From Streptomyces cupreus (lineage in GTDB: Bacteria > Actinomycetota > Actinomycetes > Streptomycetales > Streptomycetaceae): a stretch of 64,000 bases of DNA. The number at the start of each line of letters is the position of its first letter. Position 1 is the first letter of the stretch. The notes beneath the pieces are model-generated. The model saw only the letters and a list, made by a program, of their open reading frames with translations, did no database searches and had not been told where the DNA came from. Position numbers and translations under genes: made by a program. The DNA lies in NCBI RefSeq assembly GCF_014257025.1, contig NZ_JACMSF010000009.1, forward strand, positions 62,001-126,000, read 5' to 3'. Positions 28,516-36,555 of this stretch are shown here, in pieces.

Positions 28516-30226
28516 GGCGGGTCTCGGCCGGCGTCTCGGGCGCCTGTGGCGGGGACGGGTGGGAGCGTGATTGCGCTGCCCGCGCGTTCGTACGGGCACG
28601 GGGCGGGTCCATGGTGGCCGGGAGTTTGCCGATGCGTCGCAGTCGCCAGACGAGGACGTCGGTGACGCTGTCCGCGGTGTCCAGTTCGCGCCATTCGATG
28701 GCCTGCTGGAGCAAGGCATCGGGGTCGTGTCCCGCACGCTCGGCCTGGTCCAGGGTCGCGGCGAGGGCGTCCCAGCCGGGCTCGCGGCGTACGGAGTCGG
28801 CCTGCTCGGGCAGGGCGGTTTCGAGGGTGCCGGCGTACCGCTCTCGTACGGGTTCGGGGAGGCGGCGGCCGTGCTCGCGCATCGTGTGCATGGGGGCAGC
28901 GGCGGCTGATCGGTAGGCGCTGCGCAGGTGTTGCGCAGCTCGTTGAGCAGCGGCTGCCTGCTGGGCGTGGCCGCGGGCGGAGTGCCAGCGCACGGCGGCG
29001 ATGGTGACGAGGACCATCGTGGACAGGAGCATCGCGGTGGTGCCGCCGTCTTCGCCTTTACCGAGGGCGTTGCCGGCGCGGATGATGCCGCGGGCGGCGG
29101 AGCGGATGGCTCGGTTGTCGGCGCGCTCGGCGCGGATGTGGGAGCGGGTGGCGCGTTCGAAGGTGCGAGCGGCCTCGGCGAGTTCCTTGCGGGTTGAGGC
29201 CGGGGCGGTCTGAGCGAGTGCGTCGAGGATTTCGCCGACGCCGGCCAGTTGCGCGGCGGAGTCTTCGTCGTCGTTCCCGTCGAGGATCGATGCCGCCCGT
29301 TCGGCGATCGGGGCTGCCTGGCGTCGGGCGCGCGCAGCGCGAGGTGCTCGTTCGCCGACATGGTCGGTGACGGGTTCGTCGTCGGGTCGTCCGGCGTCGA
29401 GGCGCTGGCGGATCCTGGGGAGGGAGAGGTCCGGGGCGAGTTTCGAGCCGGAGAACCAGACGGGTTCGCCGTCGCGGTTGCGGTCGCCGGGGAGGGCAAC
29501 CTTGTATCCGAGGGTGTCGCCGGACGGGGCGACGCGTTTTTCGACCCTGAGGCCGGCCTCGGCGAGGCGGTGGAAGAACTCCTCCTCGCTGGCGGCTCCG
29601 GCCAGGGCGTGGCGAACGCTCTCCCGCAGCGTCTCGCGGGGAGTCTCGGCACGGCCGGATCGCTCGGCCTTGGAACGTTCGGCGCTGGTGGGGCGCTGGG
29701 CGGCGGTGCGGTCGCCGCCGTTGAGGACCTGCAGGCCGAACTCCTTCTCGATCTTTCGGCATTCGGCCTGGGCACGGATGCCGTCCTCGTGGCGGCGGGG
29801 GCGGCGGCCGTCTTCGCGGACGAGGGTGGCGACGATGTGGATGTGGTCGTCGGCGTGGCGTACGGCAATCCACCGGCAGGCCTTCGCGTCACCGTCCTCG
29901 GCGATACCTGTGGCGTGGACGATGCGGCGGGCGACCTCGGCCCATTCGGCGTCGCTGAGGTGACGGTCGCCGAGCGCCGTGCGGACGGGGCAGTGCCACA
30001 CGTGCCGGGCCGGACGGCGGTTCTTCGGGAGGGCGAGCACGGGCAGGTCGAGCCGGTCGGTGAGCTGCTTGAGCGTGGCGGCCGGATCGCGTCCGGGGTC
30101 GGGGGCGAGCCCTGGCATCCAGGAGGCGACGAGGTGCGGGTCGGTGTGCTCGTCCCGACGGCCCGGCCCGTAGAGGTAGTTGAGCAGTCCGTATGTCCGG
30201 CTGCCGGTGGAGATGTCGGGGACCAC
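28481..30226 (-). CDS. Relaxase / mobilization nuclease
   Basis: A 581-residue protein. The first 150 residues are a relaxase domain: an N-terminal Tyr region (SRTYGLLNYLYG), a helical stretch, then the metal-binding His motif (RHADDHIHIVATLV). The rest is helical with a hydrophobic segment near residues 400-415 (TTAMLLSTMVLVTIAAV) and a coiled, Ala/Arg-rich tail. Relaxases nick oriT and lead the transferred strand. It starts 2 bp after mobC and is followed by the zinc-ribbon gene. No coupling ATPase or mating-pore gene is visible nearby, so transfer probably depends on a helper element. Confidence 0.85.
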   Translation of the reverse strand: MVPDISTGSRTYGLLNYLYGPGRRDEHTDPHLVASWMPGLAPDPGRDPAATLKQLTDRLDLPVLALPKNRRPARHVWHCPVRTALGDRHLSDAEWAEVARRIVHATGIAEDGDAKACRWIAVRHADDHIHIVATLVREDGRRPRRHEDGIRAQAECRKIEKEFGLQVLNGGDRTAAQRPTSAERSKAERSGRAETPRETLRESVRHALAGAASEEEFFHRLAEAGLRVEKRVAPSGDTLGYKVALPGDRNRDGEPVWFSGSKLAPDLSLPRIRQRLDAGRPDDEPVTDHVGERAPRAARARRQAAPIAERAASILDGNDDEDSAAQLAGVGEILDALAQTAPASTRKELAEAARTFERATRSHIRAERADNRAIRSAARGIIRAGNALGKGEDGGTTAMLLSTMVLVTIAAVRWHSARGHAQQAAAAQRAAQHLRSAYRSAAAAPMHTMREHGRRLPEPVRERYAGTLETALPEQADSVRREPGWDALAATLDQAERAGHDPDALLQQAIEWRELDTADSVTDVLVWRLRRIGKLPATMDPPRARTNARAAQSRSHPSPPQAPETPAETRHVAPRSRGPMR

Positions 30227-30228
30227 AG

Positions 30229-30852
30229 TCAGCGCCGCGCGATCTCGATCGCGGCGGCCTCAACCCGGTCAGCGGCACGCAGCACACGGGCTATCGCGTC
30301 GTCCGCGTAGGCCACCTGACCGCCGGAGTTGAGGATGCGGGCCACCTGGTTGAGGTTGTTGCCGACGCGGGCGAGCTGTGCGCTGGCGGCCATCAGTTCT
30401 TCGACCCGGCCCCGCTGGTCCAACAGCCATGGCTGGGGACCTCCTTGGGCCTGGGCGACCGCGACCGCGGCGTCGGCGAGGAACCCGGCGGTCTTCAGGC
30501 CGACGGCTTCCGCGGCGCGCTTCACCAGCTCGAGTTCGTCGGAAGTCAGGCGGACGCTGCGGACTTGGTCACGGTGCACGCTCTGGCGCAGGCGGGGGCG
30601 CGTACGCGACGTGGCGGGCGCGTTCGGTTCCTCCCCTGGCTGCGATCCGCCCTCGGTCGCAGCCTCCGAGCCAGGCACCCCCTGGTGCCGGGCCTCCCCC
30701 GCCCCGCCCGGGGCTGGGGCATGCGCTTCCGAAACTCCTCCGCAGCCCGTGGCAGCGGAGGAGTTTCGGAAGCTACAGCTTGCTCGGCTTCGTGCCGGGC
30801 AGTGAGGTCCGCCCAGGTCAGAGTGGGTTCCGGAGGATTCGAGGGCGGTCAT
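30229..30852 (-). CDS. mobC: MobC-type relaxosome accessory protein
   Basis: A 207-residue protein. The C-terminal 110 residues fit bacterial MobC: a ribbon-helix-helix start (VRSVRLTSDELELVKRAAE), AGFLADAAVAVA, and the family signature RVGNNLNQVARILNSGG. MobC assists strand opening at oriT and relaxase loading. The ATG overlaps the upstream stop (ATGA), supporting this long form. However, codons 27-43 lie on a perfect inverted repeat, so an internal start nearer residue 90 cannot be excluded. The first 90 residues are low-complexity. Confidence 0.8.
   Translation of the reverse strand: MTALESSGTHSDLGGPHCPARSRASCSFRNSSAATGCGGVSEAHAPAPGGAGEARHQGVPGSEAATEGGSQPGEEPNAPATSRTRPRLRQSVHRDQVRSVRLTSDELELVKRAAEAVGLKTAGFLADAAVAVAQAQGGPQPWLLDQRGRVEELMAASAQLARVGNNLNQVARILNSGGQVAYADDAIARVLRAADRVEAAAIEIARR
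30725..30773. repeat. Perfect 19-bp inverted repeat, candidate oriT element
   Basis: GCTTCCGAAACTCCTCCGC at 30725-30743 is repeated as its exact complement at 30755-30773, with an 11-nt loop. It lies inside the 5' part of mobC, upstream of the relaxase. Long inverted repeats next to mobC/relaxase genes are typical of oriT sites bound by the relaxase. No nick site was identified. Confidence 0.55.
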
Positions 30853-31160
30853 CGGGCCCGCCCGGAAGCGCGGTGGCGTACGTCGTGGAGGATCTCGGCG
30901 ACGAAGTCGAGGGCGAGGACCGGATGGTGAAGGGTTCGTGGCAGGCTGTCCGCCGTGCGTTGGACGGTCCAGGCCCCGTCCGGCCCGAATTCGGCACGGT
31001 GAATGTGCCCGTACCGGCGAAGCACGGTGATCCAGGCGTCGGCTTCGGCGTGGGTGGCCGGGGTGGTTCGCATGAGGGTGGCTCCGATGTGCGGGTCGTT
31101 CGGGAAGTCATACGGCGGGGTGAGTGACCGGCCAGGGAATGAAGCCGGGTGACCGGCCAT
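30849..31160 (-). CDS. Small protein upstream of mobC
   Basis: A 103-residue protein coupled to mobC by an ATGA overlap. It contains RTTPATHAEADAWITVLRRYGHIHRAEFGPDGAWTV-type sequence (long helix then strands) and a second helix near the C-terminus (LALDFVAEILHDV). The family is not recognised; similar short genes occur in actinomycete mobilization loci. An overlapping frame on the same strand is Ser/Pro/Arg-rich and looks like a shadow. Confidence 0.55.
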   Translation of the reverse strand: MAGHPASFPGRSLTPPYDFPNDPHIGATLMRTTPATHAEADAWITVLRRYGHIHRAEFGPDGAWTVQRTADSLPRTLHHPVLALDFVAEILHDVRHRASGRAR

Positions 31161-31173
31161 GTGTGATGGCCGG

Positions 31174-32199
31174 TCACCCGATCTCGGTGTCCGCGCCCGT
31201 GTCCGCCTCCGTCCGGAGGCGCTGCATGAGAGCAGTCAGGCGGTCGTTGCCGAGGGTGTGGCCCTGTGCCCGGATGGCGTCGCCGACGATCTGCCGGGTG
31301 AGGTTGCCCGCCTCGGCGACCGCCCGACGGCCGATCGCCAGAAGTTGCTCGTCGGTTGCCCGGACAGGCTTGCGGTCACTGAGGCTGGGGCTTGTCCGGC
31401 GGCCGGTGACCGGTGCGGTGGCAGCGGGCTTGGCCAGGTGGAGGACGGTGACCGGAGCCGGTCTGGTGATCGGCTCTCCACCCGGGTCAGCGCCTCGGCC
31501 GGCGTGCTCCGGCTCGTGCTCCACGGACGCTTCCGGCGGGCCGGACGGGTCCTCCCGGTCAGCCGGTTCTTCCGTGTCCGGACGGCCGGTGTCCGGCCGG
31601 GCACCGGCCTCCAGAGCGGATGGCACGGACAGGGCCGGCCGTCGTCCGGAAGTGACCGGGGCCAGCCGCCGCTCATCCTGGCGGACAGGGGTGTCCGGAC
31701 GGTCAGCGCCGATCCGGTCGGTGTGGACACCGGGGCTCTCCGGTTGTCCGGCGATGGCGGATTCGGTGACCCGGCGGGCGATGAGGATGTATAGGTGGAC
31801 GGCTCCGGCCAGGGCCAGCGGGGCGAGGGTGGACAGGATGCCGACGGTCAGGTCACCGAGTCGAAGCCCTCCGCCGGTCGGCTGCTGCTGGTTGAGGCGT
31901 ACCGCGTGCAGGGCGTTGGCCCAGATGCTGGCGGCGGTCGCGGTGCCGAAGAGCATCCAGACGTAGCAGCGGGCGGCCAGCGGGGCGGTGCGCAGGACCA
32001 GTAGGGCGCGTACGCCGTAGGCGATGAAGCCGTCGATCACCAGGGGAAAGAGGAAGGTCAGGAATCCTCGGACGTGGATCGCGATGGCCATCTGCTGCAG
32101 GGCGTCGTACGAGAGGGCGCATCCTGCACCGCCGAGGGCGACGATGGCGGCCCGGTCCCAGCCAGTGATCCGTGCCGGCATCGGCGCGTCGTGGCTCAC
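31174..32199 (-). CDS. DUF2637 membrane protein (plasmid spread-type)
   Basis: A 341-residue protein. The first 150 residues match DUF2637: four hydrophobic helices (AAIVALGGAGCALSYDAL, GFLTFLFPLVIDGFIAYGV, YVWMLFGTATAASIWANAL, TVGILSTLAPLALAGAVHLYI). A long Pro/Asp/Arg-rich linker follows, and the last 70 residues resemble a winged helix (ATDEQLLAIGRRAVAEAG, DRLTALMQRLRTEA). DUF2637 proteins are typical of Streptomyces conjugative plasmids and are linked to intramycelial spread. It is coupled to the WhiB gene by a GTGA overlap. Confidence 0.8.
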   Translation of the reverse strand: MSHDAPMPARITGWDRAAIVALGGAGCALSYDALQQMAIAIHVRGFLTFLFPLVIDGFIAYGVRALLVLRTAPLAARCYVWMLFGTATAASIWANALHAVRLNQQQPTGGGLRLGDLTVGILSTLAPLALAGAVHLYILIARRVTESAIAGQPESPGVHTDRIGADRPDTPVRQDERRLAPVTSGRRPALSVPSALEAGARPDTGRPDTEEPADREDPSGPPEASVEHEPEHAGRGADPGGEPITRPAPVTVLHLAKPAATAPVTGRRTSPSLSDRKPVRATDEQLLAIGRRAVAEAGNLTRQIVGDAIRAQGHTLGNDRLTALMQRLRTEADTGADTEIG

Positions 32200-32789
32200 G
32201 CGGCCGTCCCGAGGTCGGTTCGAGCCTGGACCTTGGCCTTGGCTTCACTCAGTGCCTTGGTCCGGGTCCTGGGCGCCTTCTTGCCAGTGCTCGCCTTCTT
32301 CTGCTGGTCGACGGCGCGGTTTCGGATCTCCCTGCGGGTGCGGCGGTAGAGCTTCTCGGCGTGTTCCTCGGTGATCTTCAGCAGCCAGGCAAGCCGTGAG
32401 GCGGGGAGTTCGGACTGGTACGCGATGCGGGTGACGGCCCGGCGTTCGGCCTTGGTGAGATGGATGTCGCGTCCGGCCAGGACTTCGTTGACCCGGGCGT
32501 AGTCGAGTCGCTGTTCCAACTTCTTGTGCAGGGGCTCTCGTTCCTCCTCGGTCATGCCGCCCCGGATGCCGACGCTGTCGCCGTTTTCGAGGGCCGCGTC
32601 GAGGCAGACGTTGCGGACGGGGCACTGGACGCACAGAGCCTTGGCCTCGCGGATGCGGTCCATCTCGTCGGGCTCGGGGAAGAAGAGTTCCGGGTCGACC
32701 TGGTGGTGGGCCGTTGAGAGGCAGGCTGCGCGGTCCTGCCAGGTGTTGTCGCCAAGGGTGCGCGGCTGCTGGGTCTCGGGGCTGTGCAT
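32196..32789 (-). CDS. WhiB-family Fe-S regulator, extended
   Basis: A 197-residue WhiB-like protein with the four iron-sulfur ligands Cys23, Cys53, Cys56 and Cys62 (CVQCPVRNVC) and a GIRGG turn in place of the usual GVWGG. It is about twice as long as chromosomal WhiB proteins. Residues 95-150 add a helix-turn-helix-like unit (LTKAERRAVTRIAYQ, ASRLAWLLKITEEHAEKLYRR), followed by a Lys-rich tail, a form common on actinomycete plasmids. It probably regulates transfer or replication genes of this module. Confidence 0.85.
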   Translation of the reverse strand: MHSPETQQPRTLGDNTWQDRAACLSTAHHQVDPELFFPEPDEMDRIREAKALCVQCPVRNVCLDAALENGDSVGIRGGMTEEEREPLHKKLEQRLDYARVNEVLAGRDIHLTKAERRAVTRIAYQSELPASRLAWLLKITEEHAEKLYRRTRREIRNRAVDQQKKASTGKKAPRTRTKALSEAKAKVQARTDLGTAA

Positions 32790-32884
32790 GGGAGGTCTCC
32801 GTATCCCCCCGGGCGCGTTTGGGCAGGCGCGGGCCGGGGGTTGGTGCGTGAAGGAGGCAGGCCAGTGACGGCCGGCGCGGGGAC

Positions 32885-33601
32885 TCAGGCGCTGGCAGCG
32901 GCGGTGTTACGACGCTCGGCTGCGAGGGTGCGTCTGCGGTCCGGGCCGTCGAGGATGACCTTGTCGGTCATCTCGGTGAGCCGGGAGGCGACGCGGTCGC
33001 CGATGTGGGCGCGCAGGTCGGCCATGCCGAGGTTGGTCGTGATCAGCGTCGGGAGCATCGCGTTGTAGCGGCGGTTAATGAGCCGCATCGTGATCTCCTC
33101 GGTCCACTCACTGTTCTTCGCGGCGCCGAGGTCGTCGATGATCAGCAGAGGGCAGCGGGCCAGGTCCATCAGCTCCCGCTCGCCGTCGTGCCCCGGACGG
33201 GGCCGCAGCTCCGCGTACAGGTCGGCGGCCGTGGTCGCCTTCCAGCGCAGCCGGACCCCGGCGATCAGCAGCGAGCGGACCGCGCCGTACGCCTGGTACG
33301 TCTTGCCCGTGCCGGTGGTGCCGACGATCAGCAGCGAGCGGCCCTCGGCGAGCCCGGGGGCGCCCTTGGGGCCGGGGCGTCCGGCCTGGGCGACCTCGCG
33401 GACCCAGGCAGCGACGGCCGGGTGGTCCGCGACGGCGGCCCGGTAGCGCGCCGGGATACGGGCCTGCGCAGCCTGGAGGGCTGGGATGGGCTCGACCGGG
33501 TCCGTGACCTTGGCGTTCAGGTCGATGCCCCGGGAGGTGAGGATGTGCGCCAGGCGGCGGGCGATGCCACCGACGGGCTGGGCGTCGTGGTCGCGCATCA
33601 C
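32885..33601 (-). CDS. DnaC/IstB-like ATP-binding helicase loader
   Basis: A 238-residue AAA+ protein with Walker A GTTGTGKT (94-101), Walker B LLIIDD (152-157) and a sensor-1 region (PTLITTNLG), plus an arginine-finger-like RVASRLTEM. This is the pattern of DnaC/IstB/DnaI loaders. Next to a replisome-organizer-like protein (ATGA overlap), it most likely loads the replicative helicase at the element's origin. Confidence 0.85.
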   Translation of the reverse strand: MMRDHDAQPVGGIARRLAHILTSRGIDLNAKVTDPVEPIPALQAAQARIPARYRAAVADHPAVAAWVREVAQAGRPGPKGAPGLAEGRSLLIVGTTGTGKTYQAYGAVRSLLIAGVRLRWKATTAADLYAELRPRPGHDGERELMDLARCPLLIIDDLGAAKNSEWTEEITMRLINRRYNAMLPTLITTNLGMADLRAHIGDRVASRLTEMTDKVILDGPDRRRTLAAERRNTAAASA

Positions 33602-34539
33602 AGCTCCTCGGCGTAGGCGGCGGCAGGGTCAACAGGGTTGGCCCAGGCCCGGTGAGCGGGCACGTTAGGCCGCGATTCCGGCCGTACCAAACCCGCTGAG
33701 GTGGCGTTCATGGCCTCGTGGACCAGGCTCGGCAGGGTGCTGGGGTGCAGCAGCTTGGCGCGGTGGCGGGCCAGCCCGGCTCGGATGTGGGCGGGGTCGA
33801 TGCCCTCCGCGAGGAGCTTGGCCGTCTCGCGTCCGAGATGGCCGAGCACTCCGCTGGGCGGGCGGTGTGCACAGGCGGCGGTGTACTCGTCCATGAGCTG
33901 CTTGGTCGAGACGGCCTCCGGTGCGGGGACGATTGCAGCCCCCGAAGGAGAAGTAGTTCCTAGATCCAGGTTCCTAGGTCCTAGATCCGGACCGTGAGGA
34001 CTCACGGACAGCTCACTGCGTCCTCCGTGAGGGCTCGGTGATGGCTCACTGAGTACGTCACTACCTGCGGTTTTGCGATTCAGCGAGGGCTGACGAGGAG
34101 TGCGTGAGCCCTCAGTGAGTCCTCCGGGAGCCTTCACCGAGGACCCCGGGACGGTTCCATGAGCCTGCGGCGCATGCGGGGTGGGCTGTTCGCCGTCGTG
34201 CTGCGGGCAGGCGGGGTGGCGGATGCCGCTCGGGCGGTTGATCTTCTGGTGCAGACGCCAGGTGACGATGTGCAGGTACCGCTTGCCGTCATCGTCTTCG
34301 TAGCGGCAGATCAGATCGGCGGACGCGAGCTGGGTCAGATCGTCCTCGACTCCGACGGGGCCGTGTTCGGGGCGCAGGGACCACAGCAATCCAGCGAGGA
34401 CTGCGGGCTGGTCGCGGAAGCGTCCGTGGTCGTCGGCCTGGGTCAACAGGCCGAAGAAGGTCCGTTCAGCCGTGAGGGAGACAGCCGCGAGGGACTCGGA
34501 GGCAAAGGCTTCGGGCTTGATGGTGCGAATCCTGGCCAC
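33598..34539 (-). CDS. Replisome-organizer-like protein
   Basis: A 313-residue protein from GTG 34539, preceded by GGAGAG. The first 100 residues match the winged-helix start of phage and plasmid replication organizer proteins (ARIRTIKPEAFAS, AERTFFGLLTQADDHGRFRD, LHIVTWRLHQKINRP). A low-complexity Pro/Ser linker follows, then a helical C-terminal domain (LGRETAKLLAEGIDPAHIRAG). In phages such proteins bind the origin and recruit the helicase loader, here the adjacent DnaC-like gene. Its last codons overlap that gene's start. Confidence 0.65.
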   Translation of the reverse strand: MARIRTIKPEAFASESLAAVSLTAERTFFGLLTQADDHGRFRDQPAVLAGLLWSLRPEHGPVGVEDDLTQLASADLICRYEDDDGKRYLHIVTWRLHQKINRPSGIRHPACPQHDGEQPTPHAPQAHGTVPGSSVKAPGGLTEGSRTPRQPSLNRKTAGSDVLSEPSPSPHGGRSELSVSPHGPDLGPRNLDLGTTSPSGAAIVPAPEAVSTKQLMDEYTAACAHRPPSGVLGHLGRETAKLLAEGIDPAHIRAGLARHRAKLLHPSTLPSLVHEAMNATSAGLVRPESRPNVPAHRAWANPVDPAAAYAEEL

Positions 34540-34541
34540 GT

Positions 34542-34901
34542 TCAGCGCTCTCCGCTCGCATCGGTGTACGCCTCGGCGGCGGGCCGTAGGACTCCGGTGG
34601 TCAGGTCGAGGTCGTACGCCCCGTCCCAGCTCAGCTCGGGGTGGGCGCGGATCACCCAGCGAGCGACGGTCAGGCACCGGGCACGGTTGAGGCGTATGAG
34701 CTGCCCCTGCGCGCCGTACGCGCGGGTGTAGGGGCTCGGCCATATGTGGCCAGGGTCCCGCTGTGAGACGCGGATGGTGCGGGCACCCGGCACCATGTCC
34801 GCCAGGAGAGCAGCCAGGCGGTGCCAGCGAGTTCGGTCAGTGGGTTCAACGGCCTTGGCGGGCTGGGCGGCGAGCGCCCTTCCTCTCCAGGACTTGGGCA
34901 T
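34542..34901 (-). CDS. Small protein upstream of the replication genes
   Basis: A 119-residue protein starting MPKSWRGRALAAQPAK, chosen over an ATG five codons upstream because homologous-looking sequence begins there. It contains a basic N-terminus and an LNRARCLTVARWVIRAHPEL helix. The family is not recognised. It ends just before the GTG of the replisome-organizer-like gene, so it is likely co-transcribed as the first gene of the unit. Confidence 0.5.
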   Translation of the reverse strand: MPKSWRGRALAAQPAKAVEPTDRTRWHRLAALLADMVPGARTIRVSQRDPGHIWPSPYTRAYGAQGQLIRLNRARCLTVARWVIRAHPELSWDGAYDLDLTTGVLRPAAEAYTDASGER

Positions 34902-35004
34902 GCGAGAATCCCTCACTCGTAGGTGGGGTGCGACGGCCGTTCTCGTCGAAAAGGTCAGCCGACTCGCCCCGGTTATGAATCCGCGCCCTCGCGGTGGCGG
35001 TCCT

Positions 35005-35035
35005 GGCGCCCGGAAGCTGCTAACTCCCGGGCGCC
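35005..35035. terminator. Strong GC hairpin
   Basis: GGCGCCCGG (35005-35013) pairs perfectly with CCGGGCGCC (35027-35035) across a 13-nt loop, followed by GGTTTC on the plus strand. It could be a transcription terminator or an attenuating structure. Confidence 0.45.
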
Positions 35036-35134
35036 GGTTTCATGTGTGGCTCGGGAGCGCCCTCACGGCCCTCTGTTCGGCGGCGTTCGCACCGGTCCCC
35101 CTCTCACATCGGTCCGGCCCTCGGGAGCGACCCA

Positions 35135-35245
35135 TTCACATCAGTCGATGGCGACGCGACGACACTAGACCAGTGAATATGGATCTCGTCAACTGACAAG
35201 AATGGAACGGACACGTCAGGATGTGTATCGTTCACAGCAGTCGAT
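35135..35245. repeat. Paired 15-bp direct repeats, candidate operators
   Basis: TTCACATCAGTCGAT at 35135-35149 and TTCACAGCAGTCGAT at 35231-35245 differ at one base and are 96 bp apart. The second overlaps a dyad GTATCG...CGATAC (35225-35230, 35242-35247). They lie 39 bp and more upstream of the XRE start, so they are good candidates for its own binding sites. Confidence 0.5.
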
Positions 35246-35283
35246 ACGATCAGAACCGAGCGAGCTACGAAGGACAGGCCGAC

Positions 35284-35724
35284 ATGAGCGAAGGAGCGCC
35301 CGCCGAGCAGCGCACCCTCGCGCAGAAGCTCGACCACCTCTTCACGACGGTCCATCCGAAGAACCGCGGCCAATACACCTACGAAGAGGTGGCGTCAGGC
35401 ATCGAGCGATCCGGGGGACCCACCATCTCGGCGAGTTACATCTGGAGCTTGCGGACGGGCAAGAAGGACAACCCGACCATGAAGCACCTGGAAGCCCTCG
35501 CCGGCTTCTTTGGCGTCCCTCCCGCCTACTTCTTCAGCGACGAGTCCTCCGAGCGGATCGCCGCCGAGTTGTCGCTACTCGCCTCCATGCGGGACAACCA
35601 AGTACGGGATGTCGCCCTAAGAGCCTCCGGCCTTTCGGCAGAGACCCTTGAAACAATCAAGGGATTCATCGAGCGGGCCCGCACCCTGGAAGGACTCCAG
35701 GATGGCGGAGCATCCAGCACGTAA
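35284..35724 (+). CDS. XRE-family regulator
   Basis: A 146-residue protein from ATG 35284, preceded by GAAGGA. Residues about 12-80 form a lambda-repressor-type helix-turn-helix (RTLAQKLDHLF, YTYEEVASGIERSG, ISASYIWSLRTGKKDNPTMKHLEALAGFFG). A helical C-terminal part may mediate dimerization. It heads a four-gene plus-strand module with an ImmA/IrrE protease, a pairing in which the protease often cleaves or relieves the repressor (known for the family in Bacillus and Deinococcus). Confidence 0.85.
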   Translation: MSEGAPAEQRTLAQKLDHLFTTVHPKNRGQYTYEEVASGIERSGGPTISASYIWSLRTGKKDNPTMKHLEALAGFFGVPPAYFFSDESSERIAAELSLLASMRDNQVRDVALRASGLSAETLETIKGFIERARTLEGLQDGGASST

Positions 35725-36012
35725 CGCAGAGCGATCATCACGGGCACGGCTCTTCGCGTGACCAATACGTGGCGGACATCACTCAGCGGGTCGATCTCAT
35801 ACCTCACAGCGACACCGAGCATGCCGTGAGGCCCTACATGCCCCTTTTTGAGCCATGATCAAATGATACTGAATCAGGCATAGCCCTTGATCGTTGAGGA
35901 ACTTGGCGCACGGGCGATAAATGCTCCTCAGCCCTTGACGTATCGTTGCGACGCCGGAACGCAGGGTTCCGGTTGCCTCACGTACAGCGATACCTTCGGA
36001 GCGGAGTTGCCC

Positions 36013-36543
36013 TTGCGTAGCCGACGCGAGCAACCTGGCAATGGACGTCAGGGCAGCCCGGACTTCGAGGACCTGCTCACTTCGATAGATATCCCGGAGC
36101 CCTTCGACGTCCAGGTCTTCTGCGATCAGATCGCAGCACAGCGCGGTCGCCCGCTCCACCTGCACAGCGTTCCTGGGATCTCCGGCACCGACGCTCCGTG
36201 CGGTGTCTGGATCGCTACCGAGAAGGCCGACCACATCTTCCACGAGGCAGCGACCAGCCCGCTGCACCAAGACCACATCATCCTGCACGAGATCGGCCAC
36301 ATGCTCCTGGGCCACACGTCGATCCTCGACGGCGTCCAGTCGGCAGGCGGCGGCCTGTTCGCGGACATCGACCCCGCCACCGTGGTCAGTCTCCTGACCC
36401 GGGCCAGCTACGGCACCGAGGATGAACGCGACGCCGAGCGTTTCGCAGGGCTGATCGCCGGCAAGGCCGCCACCTCCCGCACCGGCAAGACCGCACGCAG
36501 CAGCGTCCTCCGCCGCCTCGGCGATGCGCTCAGCGACTCATAA
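36013..36543 (+). CDS. ImmA/IrrE-family metalloprotease
   Basis: A 176-residue protein with the zinc-protease motif HEIGH at residues 92-96 (IILHEIGHMLLGH) and a downstream EDERDAERFAGLI helix that usually supplies the third ligand. I chose TTG 36013, preceded by GGAGCGGAG; a TTG at 36007 and longer forms are alternatives, but upstream sequence is not protein-like. It most likely acts on the XRE regulator encoded 290 bp upstream. Confidence 0.8.
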   Translation: MRSRREQPGNGRQGSPDFEDLLTSIDIPEPFDVQVFCDQIAAQRGRPLHLHSVPGISGTDAPCGVWIATEKADHIFHEAATSPLHQDHIILHEIGHMLLGHTSILDGVQSAGGGLFADIDPATVVSLLTRASYGTEDERDAERFAGLIAGKAATSRTGKTARSSVLRRLGDALSDS

Positions 36544-36555
36544 GAGCGCCCTGGA

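Larger units (their letters stand above)
34902..35283. promoter_or_regulatory. Divergent control region with hairpin and repeated motif
   Basis: About 380 bp between the replication genes and the XRE gene. It holds a strong hairpin (35005-35035) and two near-identical 15-bp direct repeats (35135-35149, 35231-35245). It must contain promoters for both sides. I see no gene in it. Confidence 0.5.

Noticed and set aside
28006..29892. A 628-codon frame antisense-phase to the relaxase on the same strand
   Set aside because: Its first 460 codons are Pro/Ser/Arg/Thr-rich shadow sequence of the relaxase gene; only the last 169 codons (zinc-ribbon protein) look real.
30818..31177. 119-codon frame upstream of mobC
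   Set aside because: Ser/Thr/Pro/Arg-rich and overlapping the more protein-like 103-codon frame that is coupled to mobC.
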